Assembly (NCBI GenBank): GCA_037783545.1 | Contig: JBBELK010000566.1 | Location: 186,001-250,000 of the forward strand | Reading direction: 5' to 3' | Length of the DNA: 64,000 nucleotides | Source of the DNA: Henricia sp. BOLD:AAB3569 | Taxonomy: Eukaryota > Echinodermata > Asteroidea > Spinulosida > Echinasteridae | In this document: positions 48,425-60,577 of the stretch, piece by piece | Position numbering within the stretch: position 1 is the first letter of the stretch | Layout of the letters: the number at the start of each line of letters is the position of its first letter | Notes under the pieces: generated by a model | The model's input: the letters and a program-made list of their open reading frames with translations, nothing else | Told to the model about the DNA's origin: nothing | The model's database searches: none | Made by a program: the position numbers and the translations under genes

Positions 48425-49528
48425 TCAACGGCCGTACAAATGTACACCAGCGCGGCGCATGCGCAGGGTGTCCCAACAGCCACGGTTAGGGGAATAACCA
48501 CGCAGCCGAGCTCCGTTTTCCCTAAACTCTGAAATTTCTCCGTCATTTCCCAGCGAAAATCTGTCAATTTTACATGACAAGTGCGGAATATATACAGTTT
48601 GGAGCATGCAAAATTTGAAGTTGGTTGGAAAATTCCTTGATTTCCAAATTTGCCGGCATTTGGGACACACTTTGACCTAATTCCCGTCACAATCTGGGGT
48701 GAGTCAACAGCCGTGCAAATGTACACCAGCGCGGCGCAGAGTGTCCCAACAGCCACGGTTAGGGGAATAACCACGCAGCCGAGCTCCGTTTACCCTAAAC
48801 TCTGAAATTTCTCCGTCATTTCCCAGCGAAAATCTGTCAATTTTACATGACAAGTGCGGAATATATACAGTTTGGAGCATGCACAATTTGAAGTTGGTTG
48901 GAAAATTCCTTGATTTCCAAATTTGCCGACATTTGGGACACACTTTGACCTAATTCCCGTCACAATCTGGGGTGAGTCAACGGCCGTACAAATGTACACC
49001 AGCGCGGCGCATGCGCAGGGTGTCCCAACAGCCACGGTTAGGGGAATAACCACGCAGCCGAGCTCCGTTTTCCCTAAACTCTGAAATTTCTCCGTCATTT
49101 CCCAGCGAAAATCTGTCAATTTTGCATGACAAGTGCGGAATATATACAGTTTGGAGCATGCAAAATTTGAAGTTGGTTGGAAAATTCCTTGATTTCCAAA
49201 TTTGCCGGCATTTGGGACACACTTTGACCTAATTCCCGTCACAATCTGGGGTGAGTCAACGGCCGTACAAATGTACACCAGCGCGGCGCAGGGTGTCCCA
49301 ACAGCCACGGTTAGGGGAATAACCACGCAGCCGAGCTCCGTTTTCTCTAAACTCTGAAATTTCTCCGTCATTTCCCAGCGAAAATCTGTCAATTTTGCAT
49401 GACAAGTGCGGAATATATACAGTTTGGAGCATGCAAAATTTGAAGTTGGTTGGAAAATTCCTTGATTTCCAAATTTGCCGGCATTTGGGACACACTTTGA
49501 CCTAATTCCCGTCACAATCTGGGGTGAG
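48425..49528. repeat. Units around the last P copy
   Basis: 48425 (long, tttacatgac), 48704 P (caacagccgtgc, gcgcagagtg, gtttaccc, tttacatgac, gcacaatt, gccgacatt), 48977 (long) and 49256 (short, ttttctctaaac). Here P carries gccgacatt, which elsewhere belongs to Q, and no Q follows, so P and Q have probably recombined. Confidence 0.86.
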
Positions 49529-50632
49529 TCAACGGCCGTACAAATGTACACCAGCGCGGCGCATGCGCAGGGTGTCCCAACAGCCACGGTTAGAGGAATA
49601 ACCACGCAGCCGAGCTCCGTTTTCCCTAAACTCTGAAATTTATCCGTCATTTCCCAGCGAAAATCTGTCAATTTTGCATGACAAGTGCGGAATATATACA
49701 GTTTGGAGCATGCAAAATTTGAAGTTGGTTGGAAAATTCCTTGATTTCCAAATTTGTCGGCATTTGGGACACACCTTGACCTAATTCCCGTCACAATCTG
49801 GGGTGAGTCAACGGCCGTACAAATGTACACCAGCGCGGCGCATGCGCAGGGTGTCCCAACAGCCACGGTTAGGGGAATAACCACGCAGCCGAGCTCCGTT
49901 TTCCCTAAACTCTGAAATTTCTCCGTCATTTCCCAGCGAAAATCTGTCAATTTTGCATGACAAGTGCGGAATATATACAGTTTGGAGCATTCAAAATTTG
50001 AAGTTGGTTGGAAAATTCCTTGATTTCCAAATTTGCCGGCATTTGGGACACACTTTGACCTAATTCCCGTCACAATCTGGGGTGAGTCAACGGCCGTACA
50101 AATGTACACCAGCGCGGCGCAGGGTGTCCCAACAGCCACGGTTAGGGGAATAACCACGCAGCCGAGCTCCGTTTTCCCTAAACTCTGAAATTTCTCCGTC
50201 ATTTCCCAGCGAAAATCTGTCAATTTTGCATGACAAGTGCGGAATATATACAGTTTGGAGCATGCAAAATTTGAAGTTGGTTGGAAAATTCCTTGATTTC
50301 CAAATTTTCCGGCATTTGGGACACACTTTGACCTAATTCCCGTCACAATCTGGGGTGAGTCAACAGCCGTACAAATGTACACCAGCGCGGCGCAGGGTGT
50401 CCCAACAGCCACGGTTAGGGGAATAACCACGCAGCCGAGCTCCGTTTTCCCTAAACTCTGAAATTTCTCCGTCATTTCCCAGCGAAAATCTGTCAATTTT
50501 GCATGACAAGTGCGGAATATATACAGTTTGGAGCATGCAAAATTTGAAGTTGGTTGGAAAATTCCTTGATTTCCAAATTTGCCGGCATTTGGGACACACT
50601 TTGACCTAATTCCCGTCACAATCTGGGGTGAG
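49529..50632. repeat. 1104-bp tetramer HOR, copy 1
   Basis: Units 49529 (long, ttagagg, ttatccg, ttgtcggc, cacaccttg), 49808 (long, gagcattcaaa), 50087 (short, aattttccgg) and 50360 (short, caacagccg). 273 and 279 forms alternate two and two. Confidence 0.93.
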
Positions 50633-51736
50633 TCAACGGCCGTACAAATGTACACCAGCGCGGCGCATGCGCAGGGTGTCCCAACAGCCACGGTTAGAGG
50701 AATAACCACGCAGCCGAGCTCCGTTTTCCCTAAACTCTGAAATTTATCCGTCATTTCCCAGCGAAAATCTGTCAATTTTGCATGACAAGTGCGGAATATA
50801 TACAGTTTGGAGCATGCAACATTTGAAGTTGGTTGGAAAATTCCTTGATTTCCAAATTTGTCGGCATTTGGGACACACCTTGACCTAATTCCCGTCACAA
50901 TCTGGGGTGAGTCAACGGCCGTACAAATGTACACCAGCGCGGCGCATGCGCAGGGTGTCCCAACAGCCACGGTTAGGGGAATAACCACGCAGCCGAGCTC
51001 CGTTTTCCCTAAACTCTGAAATTTCTCCGTCATTTCCCAGCGAAAATCTGTCAATTTTGCATGACAAGTGCGGAATATATACAGTTTGGAGCATTCAAAA
51101 TTTGAAGTTGGTTGGAAAATTCCTTGATTTCCAAATTTGCCGGCATTTGGGACACACTTTGACCTAATTCCCGTCACAATCTGGGGTGAGTCAACGGCCG
51201 TACAAATGTACACCAGCGCGGCGCAGGGTGTCCCAACAGCCACGGTTAGGGGAATAACCACGCAGCCGAGCTCCGTTTTCCCTAAACTCTGAAATTTCTC
51301 CGTCATTTCCCAGCGAAAATCTGTCAATTTTGCATGACAAGTGCGGAATATATACAGTTTGGAGCATGCAAAATTTGAAGTTGGTTGGAAAATTCCTTGA
51401 TTTCCAAATTTTCCGGCATTTGGGACACACTTTGACCTAATTCCCGTCACAATCTGGGGTGAGTCAACAGCCGTACAAATGTACACCAGCGCGGCGCAGG
51501 GTGTCCCAACAGCCACGGTTAGGGGAATAACCACGCAGCCGAGCTCCGTTTTCCCTAAACTCTGAAATTTCTCCGTCATTTCCCAGCGAAAATCTGTCAA
51601 TTTTGCATGACAAGTGCGGAATATGTACAGTTTGGAGCATGCAAAATTTGAAGTTGGTTGGAAAATTCCTTTATTTCCAAATTTGCCGGCATTTGGGACA
51701 CACTTTGTTCTAATTCCCGTCACAATCTGGGGTGAG
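50633..51736. repeat. 1104-bp tetramer HOR, copy 2
   Basis: Units 50633, 50912, 51191 and 51464 repeat the preceding tetramer with all four marks. Private: catgcaacattt near 50817, aatatgtacag near 51620, cctttatttcc near 51668 and ctttgttctaat near 51706. Confidence 0.93.
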
Positions 51737-53118
51737 TCAACGGCCTTACAAATGTACACCAGCGCGGCGCATGCGCAGGGTGTCCCAAAAGCCACGGTTA
51801 GGGGAATAACCACGTAGCCGAGCTCCGTTTTCCCTAAACTCTGAAATTTCTCCGTCATTTCCCAGCGAAAATCTGTCAATTTTGCATGACAATTGCGGAA
51901 TATATACAGTTTGGAGCATGCAAAATTTGAAGTTGGTTGGAAAATTCCTTGATTTCCAAATTTGCCGGCATTTGGGACACACTTTGACCTAATTCCCGTC
52001 ACAATCTGGGGTGAGTCAACAGCCGTACAAATGTACACCAGCGAGGCGCAGGGTGTCCCAACAGCCACGGTTAGGGGAATAACCACGCAGCCGAGCTCCG
52101 TTTTCCCTAAACTCTGAAATTTCTCCGTAATTTCCCAGCGAAAATCTGTCAATTTTACATGACAAGTGCGGAATATATACAGTTTGGAGCATGCAAAATT
52201 TGAAGTTGGTTGGAAAATTCCTTGATTTCCAAATTTGCCGGCATTTGGGACACACTTTGACCTAATTCCCGTCACAATCTGGGGTGAGTCAACGGCCGTA
52301 CAAATGTACACCAGCGCGGCGCAGGGTGTCCCAACAGCCACGGTTAGGGGAATAACCACGCAGCCGAGCTCCGTTTTCCCTAAACTCTGAAATTTCTCCG
52401 TCATTTCCCACGAAAATCTGTCAATTTTGCATGACAAGTGCGGAATATATACAGTTTGGAGCATGCAAAATTTGAAGTTGGTTGGAAAATTCCTTGATTT
52501 CCAAATTTGCCGGCATTTGGGACACACTTTGACCTAATTCCCGTCACAATCTGGGGTGAGTCAACGGCCGTACAAATGTACACCAGCGCGGCGCATGCGC
52601 AGGGTGTCCTAACAGCCACGGTTAGGGGAATAACCACGCAGCCGAGCTCCGTTTTCCCTAAACTCTGAAATTTCTCCGTCATTTCCCAGCGAAAATCTGT
52701 CAATTTTGCATGACAAGTGCGGAATATATACAGTTTGGAGCATGCAAAATTTGAAGTTGGTTGGAAAATTCCTTGATTTCCAAATTTGCCGGCATTTGGG
52801 ACACACTTTGACCTAATTCCCGTCACAATCTGGGGTGAGTCAACGGCCGTACAAATGTACACCAGCGCGGCGCATGCGCAGGGTGTCCCAACAGCCACGG
52901 TTAGAGGAATAACCACGCAGCCGAGCTCCGTTTTCCCTAAACTCTGAAATTTCTCCGTCATTTCCCAGCGAAAATCTGTCAATTTTGCATGACAAGTGCG
53001 GAATATATACAGTTTGGAGCATGCAGAATTTGAAGTTGGTTGGAAAATTCCTTGATTTCCAAATTTGCCGGCATTTGGGACACACCTTGACCTAATTCCC
53101 GTCACAATCTGGGGTGAG
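50633..53118. repeat. 2.49-kb block, copy 1 (5798-bp offset)
   Basis: Nine units (50633, 50912, 51191, 51464, 51737, 52016, 52289, 52561, 52840) recur 5798 bp downstream. Marks: ttgtcggc; gagcattcaaa; aattttccgg; caacagccg with cctttatttcc and ctttgttctaat; ggccttac, tcccaaaagcc, cacgtagcc and gacaattgcgg (51737); caacagccg, gcgaggcgc and tttacatgac (52016); tttcccacgaaa with 1 bp lost at 52410/52411 (52289); gtgtcctaac (52561); ttagagg with cacaccttg (52840). Confidence 0.94.
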
Positions 53119-54507
53119 TCAACGGCCGTACAAATGTACACCAGCGCGGCGCATGCGCAGGGTGTCCCAACAGCCACGGTTAGAGGAATAACCACGCAGC
53201 CGAGCTCCGTTTTCCCTAAACTCTGAAATTTCTCCGTCATTTCCCAGCGAAAATCTGTCAATTTTGCATGACAAGTGCGGAATATATACAGTTTGGAGCA
53301 TGCAAAATTTGAAGTTGGTTGGAAAATTCCTTGATTTCCAAATTTGCCGGCATTTGGGACACACCTTGACCTAATTCCCGTCACAATCTGGGGTGAGTCA
53401 ACGGCCGTACAAATGTACACCAGCGCAGCGCAGGGTGTCCCAACAGCCACGGTTAGGGGAATAACCACGTAGCCGAGCTCCGTTTTCCCTAAACTCTGAA
53501 ATTTCTCCGTCATTTCCCAGCGAAAATCTGTCAATTTTGCATGACAAGTGCGGAATATATACAGTTTGGAGCATGCAAAATTTGAAGTTGGTTGGAAAAT
53601 TCCTTGATTTCCAAATTTGCCGGCATTTGGGACACACTTTGACCTAATTCCCGTCACAATCTGGGGTGAGTCAACGGCCGTACAAATGTACACCAGCGCG
53701 GCGCATGCGCAGGGTGTCCTAACAGCCACGGTTAGGGGAATAACCACGCAGCCGAGCTCCGTTTTCCCTAAACTCTGAAATTTCTCCGTCATTTCCCAGC
53801 GAAAATCTGTCAATTTTGCATGACAAGTGCGGAATATATACAGTTTGGAGCATGCAAAATTTGAAGTTGGTTGGAAAATTCCTTGATTTCCAAATTTGCC
53901 GGCATTTGGGACACACTTTGACCTAATTCCCGTCACAATCTGGGGTGAGTCAACGGCCGTACAAATGTACACCAGCGCGGCGCATGCGCAGGGTGTCCCA
54001 ACAGCCACGGTTAGAGGAATAACCACGCAGCCGAGCTCCGTTTTCCCTACACTCTGAAATTTCTCCGTCATTTCCCAGCGAAAATCTGTCAATTTTGCAT
54101 GACAAGTGCGGAATATATACAGTTTGGAGCATGCAAAATTTGAAGTTGGTTGGAAAATTCCTTGATTTCCAAATTTGCCGGCATTTGGGACACACCTTGA
54201 CCTAATTCCCGTCACAATCTGGGGTGAGTCAACGGCCGTACAAATGTACACCAGCGCGGCGCATGCGCAGGGTGTCCCAACAGCCACGGTTAGGGGATTA
54301 ACCACGCAGCCGAGCTCCGTTTTCCCTAAACTATGAAATTTCTCCGTCATTTCCCAGCGAAAATCTGTCAATTTTGCATGACAAGTGCGGAATATATACA
54401 GTTTGGAGCATGCAAAATTTGAAGTTGGTTGGAAAATTCCTTGATTTCCAAATTTGCCGGCATTTGGGACACACTTTGACCTAATTCCCGTCACAATCTG
54501 GGGTGAG
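53119..54507. repeat. 1110-bp shift duplication region
   Basis: Unit 53671 repeats the gtgtcctaac mark of 52561 after 1110 bp, and 53950 repeats the ttagagg/cacaccttg unit of 52840. Between them are 53119 (ttagagg, cacaccttg) and 53398 (gcgcagcgcag, cacgtagcc). 54229 has ttaggggattaac and ctaaactatg, marks that return at 58917. Confidence 0.88.
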
Positions 54508-56430
54508 TCAACGGCCGTACAAATGTACACCAGCGCGGCGCAGGGTGTCCCAACAGCCACGGTTAGGGGAAAAACCACGCAGCCGAGCTCCGTTTTCCCT
54601 AAACTCTGAAATTTCTCCGTCATTTCCCAGCGAAAATCTGTCAATTTTGCATGACAAGTGCGGAATATATACAGTTTGGAGCATGCAAAATTTGAAGTTG
54701 GTTGGAAAATTCCTTGATTTCCAAATTTTCCGGCATTTGGGACACACTTTGACCTAATTCCCGTCACAGTCTGGGGTGGGTCAACAGCCGTACAAATGTA
54801 CACCAGCGCGGCGCAGGGTGTCCCAACAGCCACGGTTAGGGGAATAACCACGCAGCCGAGCTCCGTTTTCCCTAAACTCTGAAATTTCTCCGTCATTTCC
54901 CAGCGAAAATCTGTCAATTTTGCATGACAAGTGCGGAATATATACAGTTTGGAGCATGCAAAATTTGAAGTTGGTTGGAAAATTCCTTGATTTCCAAATT
55001 TGCCGGCATTTGGGACACACTTTGACCTAATTCCCGTCACAATCTGGGGTGAGTCAACGGCCGTACAAATGTACACCAGCGCGGCGCATGCGCAGGGTGT
55101 CCCAACAGCCACGGTTAGGGGAATAACCACGCAGCCGAGCTCCGTTTTCCCTAAACTCTGAAATTTCTCCGTCATTTCCCAGCGAAAATCTGTCAATTTT
55201 GCATGACAAGTGCGGAATATATACAGTTTGGAGCATTCAAAATTTGAAGTTGGTTGGAAAATTCCTTGATTTCCAAATTTGCCGGCATTTGGGACACACT
55301 TTGACCTAATTCCCGTCACAATCTGGGGTGAGTCAACGGCCGTACAAATGTACACCAGCGCGGCGCAGGGTGTCCCAACAGCCACGGTTAGGGGAATAAC
55401 CACGCAGCCGAGCTCCGTTTTCCCTAAACTCTGAAATTTCTCCGTCATTTCCCAGCGAAAATCTGTCAATTTTGCATGACAAGTGCGGAATATATACAGT
55501 TTGGAGCATGCAAAATTTGAAGTTGGTTGGAAAATTCCTTGATTTCCAAATTTTCCGGCATTTGGGACACACTTTGACCTAATTCCCGTCACAATCTGGG
55601 GTGGGTCAACAGCCGTACAAATGTACACCAGCGCGGCGCAGGGTGTCCCAACAGCCACGGTTAGGGGAATAACCACGCAGCCGAGCTCCGTTTTCCCTAA
55701 ACTCTGAAATTTCTCCGTCATTTCCCAGCGAAAATCTGTCAATTTTGCATGACAAGTGCGGAATATATACAGTTTGGAGCATGCAAAATTTGAAGTTGGT
55801 TGGAAAATTCCTTGATTTCCAAATTTGCCGGCATTTGGGACACACTTTGACCTAATTCCCGTCACAATCTGGGGTGAGTCAACGGCCGTACAAATGTACA
55901 CCAGCGCGGCGCATGCGCAGGGTGTCCCAACAGCCACGGTTAGGGGAATAACCACGCAGCCGAGCTCCGTTTTCCCTAAACTCTGAAATTTCTCCGTCAT
56001 TTCCCAGCGAAAATCTGTCAATTTTGCATGACAAGTGCGGAATATATACAGTTTGGAGCATTCAAAATTTGAAGTTGGTTGGAAAATTCCTTGATTTCCA
56101 AATTTGCCGGCATTTGGGACACACTTTGACCTAATTCCCGTCACAATCTGGGGTGAGTCAACGGCCGTACAAATGTACACCAGCGCGGCGCAGGGTGTCC
56201 CAACAGCCACGGTTAGGGGAATAACCACGCAGCCGAGCTCCGTTTTCCCTAAACTCTGAAATTTCTCCGTCATTTCCCAGCGAAAATCTGTCAATTTTGC
56301 ATGACAAGTGCGGAATATATACAGTTTGGAGCATGCAAAATTTGAAGTTGGTTGGAAAATTCCTTGATTTCCAAATTTGCCGGCATTTGGGACACACTTT
56401 GACCTAATTCCCGTCACAATCTGGGGTGAG
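54508..56430. repeat. 825-bp trimer tract
   Basis: Units 54508 (aattttccgg, ggggaaaaacc), 54781 (gggtcaacagccg), 55054 (long, gagcattcaaa), 55333 (aattttccgg), 55606 (gggtcaacagccg), 55879 (long, gagcattcaaa) and 56158 (consensus-like). The gggtcaacag variant, which breaks the TGAGTCA heptamer, is shared at 825 bp by 54781 and 55606 only. Confidence 0.9.
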
Positions 56431-58916
56431 TCAACGGCCGTACAAATGTACACCAGCGCGGCGCATGCGCAGGGTGTCCCAACAGCCACGGTTAGAGGAA
56501 TAACCACGCAGCCGAGCTCCGTTTTCCCTAAACTCTGAAATTTATCCGTCATTTCCCAGCGAAAATCTGTCAATTTTGCATGACAAGTGCGGAATATATA
56601 CAGTTTGGAGCATGCAAAATTTGAAGTTGGTTGGAAAATTCCTTGATTTCCAAATTTGTCGGCATTTGGGACACACCTTGACCTAATTCCCGTCACAATC
56701 TGGGGTGAGTCAACGGCCGTACAAATGTACACCAGCGCGGCGCATGCGCAGGGTGTCCCAACAGCCACGGTTAGGGGAATAACCACGCAGCCGAGCTCCG
56801 TTTTCCCTAAACTCTGAAATTTCTCCGTCATTTCCCAGCGAAAATCTGTCAATTTTGCATGACAAGTGCGGAATATATACAGTTTGGAGCATTCAAAATT
56901 TGAAGTTGGTTGGAAAATTCCTTGATTTCCAAATTTGCCGGCATTTGGGACACACTTTGACCTAATTCCCGTCACAATCTGGGGTGAGTCAACGGCCGTA
57001 CAAATGTACACCAGCGCGGCGCAGGGTGTCCCAACAGCCACGGTTAGGGGAATAACCACGCAGCCGAGCTCCGTTTTCCCTAAACTCTGAAATTTCTCCG
57101 TCATTTCCCAGCGAAAATCTGTCAATTTTGCATGACAAGTGCGGAATATATACAGTTTGGAGCATGCAAAATTTGAAGTTGGTTGGAAAATTCCTTGATT
57201 TCCAAATTTTCCGGCATTTGGGACACACTTTGACCTAATTCCCGTCACAATCTGGGGTGAGTCAACAGCCGTACAAATGTACACCAGCGCGGCGCAGGGT
57301 GTCCCAACAGCCACGGTTAGGGGAATAACCACGCAGCCGAGCTCCGTTTTCCCTAAACTCTGAAATTTCTCCGTCATTTCCCAGCGAAAATATGTCAATT
57401 TTGCATGACAAGTGCGGAATATATACAGTTTGGAGCATGCAAAATTTGAAGTTGGTTGGAAAATTCCTTTATTTCCAAATTTGCCGGCATTTGGGACACA
57501 CTTTGTTCTAATTCCCGTCACAATCTGGGGTGAGTCAACGGCCTTACAAATGTACACCAGCGCGGCGCATGCGCAGGGTGTCCCAAAAGCCACGGTTAGG
57601 GGAATAACCACGTAGCCGAGCTCCGTTTTCCCTAAACTCTGAAATTTCTCCGTCATTTCCCAGCGAAAATCTGTCAATTTTGCATGACAATTGCGGAATA
57701 TATACAGTTTGGAGCATGCAAAATTTGAAGTTGGTTGGAAAATTCCTTGATTTCCAAATTTGCCGGCATTTGGGACACACTTTGACCTAATTCCCGTCAC
57801 AATCTGGGGTGAGTCAACAGCCGTACAAATGTACACCAGCGAGGCGCAGGGTGTCCCAACAGCCACGGTTAGGGGAATAACCACGCAGCCGAGCTCCGTT
57901 TTCCCTAAACTCTGAAATTTCTCCGTCATTTCCCAGCGAAAATCTGTCAATTTTACATGACAAGTGCGGAATATATACAGTTTGGAGCATGCAAAATTTG
58001 AAGTTGGTTGGAAAATTCCTTGATTTCCAAATTTGCCGGCATTTGGGACACACTTTGACCTAATTCCCGTCACAATCTGGGGTGAGTCAACGGCCGTACA
58101 AATGTACACCAGCGCGGCGCAGGGTGTCCCAACAGCCACGGTTAGGGGAATAACCACGCAGCCGAGCTCCGTTTTCCCTAAACTCTGAAATTTCTCCGTC
58201 ATTTCCCACGAAAATCTGTCAATTTTGCATGACAAGTGCGGAATATATACAGTTTGGAGCATGCAAAATTTGAAGTTGGTTGGAAAATTCCTTGATTTCC
58301 AAATTTGCCGGCATTTGGGACACACTTTGACCTAATTCCCGTCACAATCTGGGGTGAGTCAACGGCCGTACAAATGTACACCAGCGCGGCGCATGCGCAG
58401 GGTGTCCTAACAGCCACGGTTAGGGGAATAACCACGCAGCCGAGCTCCGTTTTCCCTAAACTCTGAAATTTCTCCGTCATTTCCCAGCGAAAATCTGTCA
58501 ATTTTGCATGACAAGTGCGGAATATATACAGTTTGGAGCATGCAAAATTTGAAGTTGGTTGGAAAATTCCTTGATTTCCAAATTTGCCGGCATTTGGGAC
58601 ACACTTTGACCTAATTCCCGTCACAATCTGGGGTGAGTCAACGGCCGTACAAATGTACACCAGCGCGGCGCATGCGCAGGGTGTCCCAACAGCCACGGTT
58701 AGAGGAATAACCACGCAGCCGAGCTCCGTTTTCCCTAAACTCTGAAATTTCTCCGTCATTTCCCAGCGAAAATCTGTCAATTTTGCATGACAAGTGCGGA
58801 ATATATACAGTTTGGAGCATGCAAAATTTGAAGTTGGTTGGAAAATTCCTTGATTTCCAAATTTGCCGGCATTTGGGACACACCTTGACCTAATTCCCGT
58901 CACAATCTGGGGTGAG
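56431..58916. repeat. 2.49-kb block, copy 2 (5798-bp offset)
   Basis: Units 56431, 56710, 56989, 57262, 57535, 57814, 58087, 58359 and 58638 match 50633 to 52840 in order, including the rare cctttatttcc, ctttgttctaat, ggccttac, tcccaaaagcc, gcgaggcgc and the 1-bp loss at 58208/58209. Private: gaaaatatgtc near 57388. The interval between the copies contains other HORs, so this is a dispersed block duplication. Confidence 0.94.
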
Positions 58917-59195
58917 TCAACGGCCGTACAAATGTACACCAGCGCGGCGCATGCGCAGGGTGTCCCAACAGCCACGGTTAGGGGATTAACCACGCAGCCG
59001 AGCTCCGTTTTCCCTAAACTATGAAATTTCTCCGTCATTTCCCAGCGAAAATCTGTCAATTTTGCATGACAAGTGCGGAATATATACAGTTTTGAGCATG
59101 CAAAATTTGAAGTTGGTTGGAAAATTCCTTGATTTCCAAATTTGCCGGCATTTGGGACACACTTTGACCTAATTCCCGTCACAATCTGGGGTGAG
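57814..59195. repeat. 1382-bp pentamer HOR (right side), copy 1
   Basis: Units 57814 (caacagccg, gcgaggcgc, tttacatgac), 58087 (1-bp loss, tttcccacg), 58359 (gtgtcctaac), 58638 (ttagagg, cacaccttg) and 58917 (ggggattaac, ctaaactatg, cagttttgagc). Confidence 0.93.
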
Positions 59196-60577
59196 TCAAC
59201 AGCCGTACAAATGTACACCAGCGAGGCGCAGGGTGTCCCAACAGCCACGGTTAGGGGAATAACCACGCAGCCGAGCTCCGTTTTCCCTAAACTCTGAAAT
59301 TTCTCCGTCATTTCCCAGCGAAAATCTGTCAATTTTACATGACAAGTGCGGAATATATACAGTTTGGAGCATGCAAAATTTGAAGTTGGTTGGAAAATTC
59401 CTTGATTTCCAAATTTGCCGGCATTTGGGACACACTTTGACCTAATTCCCGTCACAATCTGGGGTGAGTCAACGGCCGTACAAATGTACACCAGCGCGGC
59501 GCAGGGTGTCCCAACAGCCACGGTTAGGGGAATAACCACGCAGCCGAGCTCCGTTTTCCCTAAACTCTGAAATTTCTCCGTCATTTCCCACGAAAATCTG
59601 TCAATTTTGCATGACAAGTGCGGAATATATACAGTTTGGAGCATGCAAAATTTGAAGTTGGTTGGAAAATTCCTTGATTTCCAAATTTGCCGGCATTTGG
59701 GACACACTTTGACCTAATTCCCGTCACAATCTGGGGTGAGTCAACGGCCGTACAAATGTACACCAGCGCGGCGCATGCGCAGGGTGTCCTAACAGCCACG
59801 GTTAGGGGAATAACCACGCAGCCGAGCTCCGTTTTCCCTAAACTCTGAAATTTCTCCGTCATTTCCCAGCGAAAATCTGTCAATTTTGCATGACAAGTGC
59901 GGAATATATACAGTTTGGAGCATGCAAAATTTGAAGTTGGTTGGAAAATTCCTTGATTTCCAAATTTGCCGGCATTTGGGACACACTTTGACCTAATTCC
60001 CGTCCCAATCTGGGGTGAGTCAACGGCCGTACAAATGTACACCAGCGCGGCGCATGCGCAGGGTGTCCCAACAGCCACGGTTAGAGGAATAACCACGCAG
60101 CCGAGCTCCGTTTTCCCTAAACTCTGAAATTTCTCCGTCATTTCCCAGCGAAAATCTGTCAATTTTGCATGACAAGTGCGGAATATATACAGTTTGGAGC
60201 ATGCAAAATTTGAAGTTGGTTGGAAAATTCCTTGATTTCCAAATTTGCCGGCATTTGGGACACACCTTGACCTAATTCCCGTCACAATCTGGGGTGAGTC
60301 AACGGCCGTACAAATGTACACCAGCGCGGCGCATGCGCAGGGTATCCCAACAGCCACGGTTAGGGGATTAACCACGCAGCCGAGCTCCGTTTTCCCTAAA
60401 CTCTGAAATTTCTCCGTCATTTCCCAGCGAAAATCTGTCAATTTTGCATGACAAGTGCGGAATATATACAGTTTTGAGCATGCAAAATTTGAAGTTGGTT
60501 GGAAAATTCCTTGATTTCCAAATTTGCCGGCATTTGGGACACACTTTGACCTAATTCCCGTCACAATCTGGGGTGAG
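59196..60577. repeat. 1382-bp pentamer HOR (right side), copy 2
   Basis: Units 59196, 59469, 59741, 60020 and 60299 repeat the preceding five at 1382 bp, with the 1-bp loss at 59590/59591, gtgtcctaac, ggggattaac and cagttttgagc. Private: cgtcccaatc near 60001 and gggtatccc near 60342. Confidence 0.93.

Larger units (their letters stand above)
48790..52527 (-). other. Open frame of 1245 codons; by-product of the satellite
   Basis: Spans the 1104-bp tetramers and part of the 2.49-kb block. Its start region comes from the alternate frame (CPKCRQIWKSRN type), joined to the main frame by the 1-bp deletion at 52410/52411, as in the frames beginning at 58325 and 59707. Confidence 0.12.
52401..58325 (-). 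other. Longest open frame, 1974 codons; by-product of the satellite
   Basis: A minus-strand frame stays open through about 21 units because each unit is 91 or 93 codons and the consensus has no stop in this frame. The repeated unit reads MTEKFQSLGKTELGCVVIP, then a hydrophobic stretch, PCA(CA)ALVYICTAVDS, and ends in CHAKLTDFRWE. The 6-bp length toggle adds or removes the residues Cys-Ala. The frame is limited by the 1-bp deletions at 52410/52411 and 58208/58209. There is no visible promoter, intron, signal peptide or unique end. Variants are mostly replacement changes, so I do not call it a gene. Confidence 0.15.
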
